From Nemophila menziesii (lineage: Eukaryota > Streptophyta > Magnoliopsida > Boraginales > Hydrophyllaceae), in assembly GCA_029959085.1 (NCBI GenBank), contig JARWIR010000061.1, forward strand, positions 2,170,001-2,234,000: a DNA stretch of 64,000 bases, in the 5' to 3' direction. Both the position numbers and the translations under genes were made by a program. Shown in pieces: positions 56,731 to 64,000 of the stretch. Below the pieces are notes generated by a model. It was given only the letters and a program-made list of their open reading frames with translations, did no database searches and was not told the origin of the DNA. Positions within the stretch are counted from its first letter, which is position 1. The number at the start of each line of letters is the position of its first letter.

Positions 56731-57230
56731 AATTATTGAACAATGATTTGGACCAATCACTAGAAAGACAATATCCGCCTTATTAGGGAAAATATATGAC
56801 CCTTCTTGACAATATTACGTTTTATCCATCTTCTTCAACGAAGTCCGTAGTTTCTCTTAAATTTGATTATACATGGAAGCAATCCTTAATATGGATCTCA
56901 AATAACTAATTCATCTATTTTTTAGATCAATACACTATTTGTCTTATATACTAATACTCGTTTCTAAGTTTACCATCTACTTTATAAAATGTGCCTCTTT
57001 ACTACTCTTAGTAAAAAAACTTACTAGTTCGCCTCTACTAATGGTTTCCATCTAATTTTTTAAATAAGTTATTATTAAATTATTTTTAATCATTCTTGAT
57101 TAATTTAAATTATCTTTAATTATTATTTTACCCCACAAATTTAACAAAATTAAAATTAACCCCTATTTTTTGAAAGGGATAATTTCAATTAATTACGAAT
57201 CTTCAAATTCCATTCCCAAAAAACCGAAGA
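56731..57230. other. AT-rich sequence with no recognised gene
   Basis: No ORF of note and no repeat I can name; presumably the older host sequence between the two LINE insertions. Confidence 0.4.
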
Positions 57231-57247
57231 GGAAATCCTTCCTACAT
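57231..57247. repeat. 17-bp TSD of LINE-2 (left)
   Basis: GGAAATCCTTCCTACAT is repeated exactly at 62590-62606. Confidence 0.96.
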
Positions 57248-57469
57248 TTTTTTTTTTTGATCATTAAATCAAACTTTTATTCAATAAAGCCCAACTACAA
57301 ATATCTTTTATAGTTCATTTCTACTAAGTCCACTAACTTTTCGGCCCAACATGACCAGAAAAGACTAAGTGAACTTAACACATTACTAAGACATTTAAAA
57401 TAAAACTCAACTACACTATTACATGAGTTTCATTCTACTTAGTTAAGTCAGCCCATTTGATGTGGCCCA

Positions 57470-60400
57470 TTACTCTCCTTCTATCTTCTTCACGAGGCTT
57501 TTGACTCTTTTGCTTTTAAACTTCTTATGTTCAATCTTTACATGGCTTAGGCTAAAAAATTTCTTCCACAATTGCTCCTCGTTTAAACCTGCAGCACCAT
57601 GTTCTCTTTCGTTTCTTTCACACCATATACAATATATAAACGCTGTGAAGAAGATTCCACACAAGTTGATCATCTCCTCACATCCACTCTGAATCAATTG
57701 CTCAATCAACTCATCTAAATCATTTGGAGAGTTTAATCTCGCATAATTCTAACATTCTATTGACTATTATTTTTGAAAAGGAGCAGTTAATGAAAAGATG
57801 ATCAATATCTTCAGAGCAAGCTTTGCGAAAGGTGCAAAGTGAATTAACCTGTATTCCCCAACTCACCATCCTCATTTTTGTGGGAAGCCTGTCTTGTACA
57901 GCTAACCAGGCAATAAAAGAGCACCTAGGAATGCTCTGTTTTGCCCAAACTAACTTATACCATTTCACCTCAGCTTTATGATTAGATATATGATCAAGAG
58001 TTTTTTTAAAGGAGAAATTATTCTTACTATTATGTGTCCAGACTTTTACATCAGCTCCTTGTGATAAATTGATGTTGTTTAGGTAAGGTAGTAACTTACC
58101 AACTTTAGGAGGTAACCTCCATTTTTGTCTTCCAAAGCAACTTGCAACTGTTTTATCATTGTTTATACTCTGCTTCTCAATATCACAATTTAGAGTTTCT
58201 TGAACATTTTTCCCATCTAACCATCTGTCCCACATGATAAAAGTACTACTACCATCCTTTACTTTGTGATAAATGAAGTTATATGCAGTGCTTCTAATTT
58301 TCATTAACTGCTTCCATATCCAGGAGTGAGCATTTTTAATATCTAAACTCCAAATACACTTTCCTTTGATTATATTATGATTCACCCACATACTCCATAG
58401 ATTGTTAGGTTGAGAGTACATCCTCCAAAAGGTGAAGAGCATACATACTTTATTCAAATTTTCTATGTCAGGAATTTCTAAACCACCCTGTGTCTTTGAA
58501 GCACATATGTTTTGCCAAGATACTCTTGCTCCCAAGGCTCCATCTGAGTTTCCTCTCCATAGAAAGCTGTTGATCTTTTGATTAAGCTTATATATTACTT
58601 GTTTTGGCAATAGAAAGACTCTACACCAAAACAATATCTTGCTAATCAACACTATTTTGATTAGTTCAGCTCTGCCTGCGTATGAAAGAAGCTTTGAGGA
58701 CCATATGTTTATACAACTACAAATGTTCTCTACTAGCTTATTTCCATCTGATATATTCAATTTCTTTGAATTTAGGGGCACACCTAGATATCTGACAGGT
58801 AATATTCCTGTCTTAATGTTAAGAATTGCAGAGATACTTTGTATAATATTATTTTCTGTGGCACCAAAGTATAATTCACTTTTACCATAGTTTATTCTTA
58901 ATCCAGATAGTCTTGTAAATAGGTCAAGCGCCTCCTTGATTACTTTAGCTGAGCTAATGTTTGCCTTCATGAAAATAAGCAAATCATCAGCAAAAAGCAT
59001 ATGATTGAGCTTCAAGTTTCTACACTTGTGGTGATGGTAGAATTGGTTTTTCTTTGCCATATGATTAAATAATCCTGTGAAGATTTCCATGCTTATAGCA
59101 AATAGATAAGGTGAGAGAGGGTCTCCTTGTCTGAGCCCTCTCTTCCCTTTAAAATAACCACACAAGTGTCCATTGATACTTACTGAGTAGTGAGGAGTAC
59201 AAACACACATTGTAATCCATGAGATGAACTTTTCAGGGAAGTTGAAAGTATGAAGTGTATTGAGTAAGAACTTCCAGTTTACACTGTCATAGGCCTTTTC
59301 AAGGTCTAGATTAATAGTACACTTTGGTTCTGCATCCTTTCTTTCATATTCTGAGACTATATCTTGTGCAACAAGTATGTTGTCACTTATATATCTCCCC
59401 CCTACATAAGCAGCTTGATTAACTGACACTATAGAGTTTAGGACTTTCTTTAGTCTATTAGCTATAATTCTTGAGATTGTCTTATAGGTTGTATTAACAC
59501 ATGAAATAGGTCTAAACTTCTTGAGGTTTGAAGCATTTTTTTCTTTAGGGATAAGTACCAGTTTAGTAGCATTAACCTAAGATAGCAATTGACTTGTTTC
59601 AAAGCATTGCTTGATAGCTTTACTGAAATCTTCTCCAATTACATTCCATGATGCTTTATAGAATCTAGAATTAAGACCATCAGGTCCTGGGCTCTTGTTT
59701 TCATTTATGGAGAACAGAGCTTCTTTAATTTCTTTATCTGTGATAGGAGCAATTAACTGTTGAATTTGTTCTTCACTGATTCTTGAGTTAATAATTTGTC
59801 TAATGGTTGAGACTGAGCAAACTTCTTCTTCATTATCCTCTGAGCCGAGTAGATTTTTATAGAATCTAATAAATTCATTCTTGATCAGTTCAGGCTCAGT
59901 TATCATCTCTCCATTATCTGTTATGAGTAAAGATATGTTATTTTTGGCAATTCTTCCCTTTATAATTTTATAGAAGTACTTTGAGCTACAATCCATATCA
60001 ATAGTAAAGTTAGCTTTAGCTTTTTGCCTTAATATATTGTGTTGGTTGATGATAGCATCTTCAAGCTCTTTCTCTATAATTTTTCTTCTTTGAGAACCTG
60101 AGATTCCATATTACCCTGCATAATAGAAGATTGAATTTTATTAAGCTGATTTTTGAGAGCATCAATATTATCAGCATTCTTCTTAAAGTATAAGTAATTA
60201 AACTTCTTCAAGGCTATCTTTGTATTTTTATGCTTCATACATAGTTTAAACATCCAATTCCCTTCTAAATCAGTTTTCCAGGCTTGCTTAACAGTTTCTG
60301 TATACTTTTCATGATTAGTCCAAGCATTGAAGAATTTGAATGAGCTAGGAATGAACTTTTTATCATCACCAATATTTACTACCAATGCACAGTGATCAGA

Positions 60401-61069
60401 GGTAGAAGGAGGAATTATTCTGACATTTGATAACTTTTTTTCCATCCATTTTGAGTTGATGAAGACTCTATCTATTTTACTTGCTCTAATGTTATCAGCC
60501 GAGCCTTTGTTTGTCCAGGTGTAATATTGACCACTATAACTGTGTTCAAATAAGTTTGAGTCATCAATATAATCAGCAAATTCAATAGCTCCTTTCTCAA
60601 GAGATTCACAGTTCAATATATCATGTATTGTGAGTATCTCATTAAAATCACCCAATATACATACTTTATCTTTCTTGTTGTTATCACACCATTGAATTAT
60701 ATCCCTCCACAGTGATCTCCTCATATCATCATCATTATATGCGTATACAAATCCTATAAAATACACCTCATTATTATTTAAATCTCTTGCTTCAATAAAC
60801 ATAGCTTGAGCTGATTCTTTAATGAGTTTGACTTCAAAATATTCTATGTCCCATAATATCCATATCCGGCCTGAATCATCAGCATTATAATTGTGTAATG
60901 TCTTCAGGTTGGAGAAATGAGCTTTAATTATATTATCATAGTTGTGGCTTTTAACTTTAGTTTCTAATAGACCAACTAATTTAACTTTATTATTGCATAA
61001 GAAGTTCTTCACATCAAGTTGACGCAGAACATTATTTAGACCTCTAACATTCCAGGCTGCAAAATTCAT
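57470..61069 (-). pseudogene. LINE-2 ORF2 (endonuclease and reverse transcriptase)
   Basis: ATG at 61069-61067 overlaps the ORF1 stop in the form ATGA. The AP endonuclease (about residues 1-230) has NFAAWNVRGLN, LLETKVKS, CILGDFNEI and STSDHCAL. After a frameshift at about 60075-60095 the linker and RT follow: NKSPGPDGLNSRFYK, FRPISCVN, LDLEKAYDSVNW, GLRQGDPLSPYLFA and MLFADDLLIF. The zf-RVT zinc-binding region follows near 57780-58000. Lesions are that frameshift, an in-frame TAG at 59577-59579 and a frame change near 57715. There is no RNase H domain, unlike LINE-1. Confidence 0.93.
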
Positions 61070-62284
61070 ATATTTGGAGGTCTTGGTATCTCTTCTCCTC
61101 CATTATGATTAATAAACTGCAGGATGTCCTTATCAATGTTTGTTTCAGCTTCCTGTAGGTTACTAAACTTATTGTTAGTAGACACCAAACTTCCATTTGT
61201 GTCTTGTCCTTTACTTGATTCTCCTTCATAATATTTAGTACTTTTGTTTTTAACAACACTCCAATCTTCATCTGCAGCTTTTTGTTTATCTTTATTTTGA
61301 TTTTCAATGATAGATTGTTTTGGTCTCCAAACTTTTTGTGTATTATTGCATTTTTCCTCAACATGTCCAAATCTTTTACACTTTAGACATATTGTTGGTT
61401 TCCAATCGTACACAACTTTAACTTCGTGAAGTTCTTCGGCTCCAATATCAACATGTACAACTTCAGGTAATTTCTCTTTAGTATCAACTTCAACACAGAC
61501 ACGAGCGTATCCTAGTCTAGTTTTTTATTCAGTCACTGAGTCCATTTGAATTGGAACACCAATTCCACTCGCTACATAACTTAAGCCACGTTTAGTCCAC
61601 AGGTTCATCGGTACATTAACTAATTTTGCCCATATTGGGATTTTTGTAACATCTATCATTTCGAACTGCGCATCAGCACTCCAAGGCCTAAGAAGAAGAG
61701 GTTTGCCATTGATATGCCAGATCTGCTCCATGGCCTTGTTACTTTGTTGTTGATTTTCGAATTTGAAAACATACATGCCTTTTCCACTCGATTTAACTTC
61801 GATTTTGCCTAAGTTTATCCATTGAAATTTAACAAAGTTGGTTATAGCATAGAAATTCGGTGGGCTATCTAGGAATTGACCTATTAAACAATGAACCCAT
61901 AACTTGTCTCCTTCTTCAAACACATCTGGAGGTGGTCTAACGATTTTCTTTCCTCCATCTTTGTTCGGTGAATGAAAATTCCATCTTATAGACTTCATCA
62001 GCCTTCTTTTCAAACAAAGTTGACCATACTACAGGTCTACTATTCATACTTTCTTCCGATTTATCTTTTGAAGTTTGAATCGGAGTGACAATCGGCGTTT
62101 GATTCACAACTTCTTCCACCGACTCGACGATTATATTCGACTCTTGAACTAACTCTCTCTCTTCGACAGGTTCAGAACTGGGAGGAGAGAACATTAGCTT
62201 TGTGATGTTCGTGTATTTCGTCTTCGTCTTTGGATTTGAGTTGCTTGATTGATTCACTTTGCTTGATTTTAACGTTTTCGTCAT
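61066..62284 (-). pseudogene. LINE-2 ORF1 (DUF4283 and CCHC knuckle)
   Basis: ATG at 62284. The N-terminus is polar and Lys/Ser/Thr-rich. A frameshift at about 61970 precedes the DUF4283 region (61525-62013, with IPIWAKLVNVPMNLW). An in-frame TAA follows at 61525-61527. The CCHC knuckle CLKCKRFGHVEEKC is at about 61345-61390, then a charged tail that ends in TGA at 61066-61068. The product would be the RNA-binding chaperone of the LINE particle. Confidence 0.88.
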
Positions 62285-62589
62285 ATTGATAGCCTAGCAC
62301 GGTTTTATGGGAAGGTTTAGGGGTTGGGTTATATTTGTTTGGTGGTGGTCGGTTGAATGGTTTCAAAATGAATGGATGATTTTTTGAAGTTTACTTGGTG
62401 ATAGATCCCAGATCTTGGAAAAAACACCAAATCAGCTAAGAGAAAAAGCAAAAAGGTGGGATAAAGTGGATAAAGTGGTGGAAAATAAAAAAGATTCTAG
62501 GAATAAATTTTAGGTGATATGAATGGCTAGAGAGGATTTTTTATTGTGTTGCCTCTCATTTGACTGATTTCTACCTCTTTTTCTATTTT

Positions 62590-62606
62590 GGAAATCCTTC
62601 CTACAT
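62590..62606. repeat. 17-bp TSD of LINE-2 (right)
   Basis: GGAAATCCTTCCTACAT, exact copy of 57231-57247. Confidence 0.96.
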
Positions 62607-62769
62607 ACTTATAGTGTAAAAAATTAATTCCTAATTAGACACCTTGCCATAGTTACCTTCCACTATTACCCTTAATGTCATTTTAATTATTTCTTCATTA
62701 TTTTTATCATATAATATTCATAATATATTATATATTTATTTTCTTTTCTCTTTATTATAAAATATGGCT

Positions 62770-63110
62770 ACCGCTACCGACCACCGCCACCACCACCTCA
62801 TGCATTTACCACCAACTATCACCACCGGGCACCACCACCTTCACACATAACCACCACCGCCTCATGCATCCACCACTACCTCATGCATCCACCACCACCA
62901 CCATCACCACCTCATATCCACCACCATCACCTTAGGTATCCACCACCACAACCATCTCATGCAACCACCACCACCACCTCATGCAACCACCATTACCACC
63001 ACCACCACCACCACCTCATGCACCCACCACCACCACCATCTATGTTATTCTCCGCCGACCACCACCACCTTCGCCCATAACACCACCAATGAGTTATGCC
63101 ACTGCTGTCA
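62770..63110. repeat. CCACCACCT(CATGCA) minisatellite, left arm
   Basis: Irregular array of CCACCA with recurring CCTCATGCATCCACCAC words. The open frames across it (His/Pro/Thr-rich) are products of the repeat, not genes. Confidence 0.9.
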
Positions 63111-63344
63111 CCACCAATCATTACTTAATTCCATCACACGCGCGCGTCCGTGAATTTTTCTAAAATATTCATAACTAATTCTAAAAAATCAGAAAAATAA
63201 AATATTTGCATTTTTTTGGACAAGATAGATTAATATTTACGTCTATGATTTTTTTTGATTTTTTAATCATTTAATTTATTGATTTCGATATTCCGTTTTA
63301 TGTGTTGCTATATCCCACAAAAATAGATTGCCAATTCCACGGCA

Positions 63345-63555
63345 CGCGCATCTGTGGTGGTTATGAGCGAAGATGGTGGTCGGCGGAGAATAATTGTGGT
63401 GGTTGTGGGATTGGGGGTGGGATGGTGGTGGTGGTGGTGGTGGTGGTGGGAATGGTGGTAGGGGTGTTGTGGTGGGGGTGGTGTGTTCGTGGTGGGGGTG
63501 GTCTTGGTGAGGGTGACTGTGGTGGTCGGGTGGTGGGGTGGTGGTGGGGGTAGTG
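63345..63555. repeat. TGGTGG minisatellite, right arm
   Basis: G/T-rich array complementary in type to the left arm, with a (GGT)9-like core at about 63424-63450. Confidence 0.9.
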
Positions 63556-63650
63556 GTGAATAAAATAAAGAAATAAAATATTATATATTATAAATGGTGA
63601 AGATAATAATAATTAAATGATATATATATATAATTAAATAATAATAAATA

Positions 63651-64000
63651 GGCTTATGAGTCTTTTTGTAATATTCTAACTTTCTGTTATTAATTGGAAA
63701 TTAAATTGAAACTGTATTTAATTAAGAATAATTACACTTTCCGTGTAATTAATTAGACGTCTTTTTTCTACAAAAAATTCAAATACCCTAAATTACTATA
63801 AGTAAATAACCCCCACCCTTCTTCCTTCCTCTTCCAAAAAAAAAAATCAAACCCTCAAACTCATCTCCAACACCTCACCTCACCTCCCCCCCCACTCCCT
63901 CCCCCTTCTTCCCCTTCTTCCTCTTCTTCCCTGCATCTCCTCTTTCTCCTAAAAAATATCATCAAAACCCTATAAATTGCACTATTGGTCCTCATAAATC
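63651..64000. other. AT-rich then CT-rich flank; possible host gene 5' region
   Basis: AT-rich to about 63780, with a palindrome AATTACAC-TTTCC-GTGTAATT near 63730. From 63800 to 64000 the plus strand is strongly C/T-rich with CTTCTTCC runs, as in plant 5' UTRs. No start codon with a coding continuation is visible before the window ends. Confidence 0.3.

Larger units (their letters stand above)
57248..62589 (-). mobile_element. LINE-2: nearly full-length L1-type LINE
   Basis: 5342 bp between perfect 17-bp target repeats, with an 11-base poly(A) tail (T run 57248-57258 on the plus strand), ORF1, ORF2 and a 5' UTR of about 300 bp. The target was the DNA left of the fold-back element. ORFs carry a handful of lesions, far fewer than LINE-1. 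Confidence 0.95.
62680..63650. mobile_element. Fold-back element with long inverted arms
   Basis: The left arm (about 62680-63090) and right arm (about 63352-63650) are inverted copies. ATTCTCCGCCGACCACCA at about 63049-63066 matches the complement of 63377-63394, and the AT-rich outer parts (62680-62765 and 63555-63640) also pair. The loop (about 63150-63340) is AT-rich and codes for nothing visible. It could be a fold-back transposon or a MITE derivative. No transposase and no certain TSD was found. Confidence 0.55.

Noticed and set aside
62883..63553. His/Pro- and Gly/Val-rich small ORFs in the CCA/TGG region
   Set aside because: Simple translations of triplet repeats open in all frames.
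63800..64000. Start of a host gene
   Set aside because: CT-rich leader-like sequence only; no start codon with a supported reading frame before the window ends.

Overview
This window is plant nuclear DNA of a eudicot type with a repeat-rich genome. The evidence is Athila-type Ty3/gypsy elements primed by tRNA-Asp, SIRE-type Ty1/copia elements primed by initiator tRNA-Met, plant L1-type LINEs (DUF4283 ORF1, zf-RVT) and AT-rich spacers. I cannot name the species. I found no host gene, rRNA, tRNA or CRISPR. Only the CT-rich last ~200 bases look like the 5' flank of a possible host gene.

Layout. Positions 1-2400 hold the 3' part of an old Athila-like element (called G0, + strand). Positions 3740-4340 are a decayed LINE reverse-transcriptase fragment. 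From about 5259 to 56730 the window is one old L1-type LINE (LINE-1, - strand) split by nested insertions. A SIRE-like Copia (C1, + strand, from 11197) lies inside it. C1 was hit by Gypsy A (14188-26910, - strand, TSD GGGTC), by a pol-less Copia (C2, 27992-34722, + strand, TSD AACAT) and by Gypsy B (36009-48851, - strand, TSD ACTAC). The 3' end of C1 is lost: at 51673 the sequence jumps into a second copy of the LINE-1 flank (51673-55216). That copy carries a solo gypsy LTR (S, 52388-54659, TSD CCTGG) and runs into a second C1 LTR (55217-56434). A second, nearly full-length LINE (LINE-2, 57248-62589, - strand, 17-bp TSD) and a fold-back element with CCA/TGG minisatellite arms (about 62680-63650) follow. 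Hand-counted LTR differences give about 3.8% for C1, 2.4% for A, 2.1% for C2 and 0.7% for B, which agrees with the nesting order.

Gypsy B is intact: one 1877-codon gag-pol ORF, an intact accessory ORF, PBS and PPT. All other elements are broken, although the pol reading frame of C1 has only one stop from protease to RNase H once the insertions are mentally removed.

Most interesting signal. Gypsy A, Gypsy B, C1 and C2 belong to two superfamilies, yet all carry an extra 3' ORF (charged N-terminus, conserved core, C-terminal coiled coil). Upstream of that ORF all four have GC-rich 12-bp palindromes arranged in pairs about 20-23 bp apart, roughly two helical turns. In both Copia elements the same palindrome pairs also sit in the LTR promoter just upstream of the TATA region. 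The palindrome sequence is characteristic of the element (GCGGT/ACCGC in C1, CCGGG/CCCGG in C2 and B, CCGGC/GCCGG in A), but the pairing and spacing are constant. A and B share the surrounding tandem-repeat framework while the palindromes inside it have been exchanged. This looks like an operator system, possibly read by the accessory protein. Other points are candidate RNA structures in leaders and 3' UTRs, MSA-type motifs in the Copia LTRs, and a recombination-made duplication.
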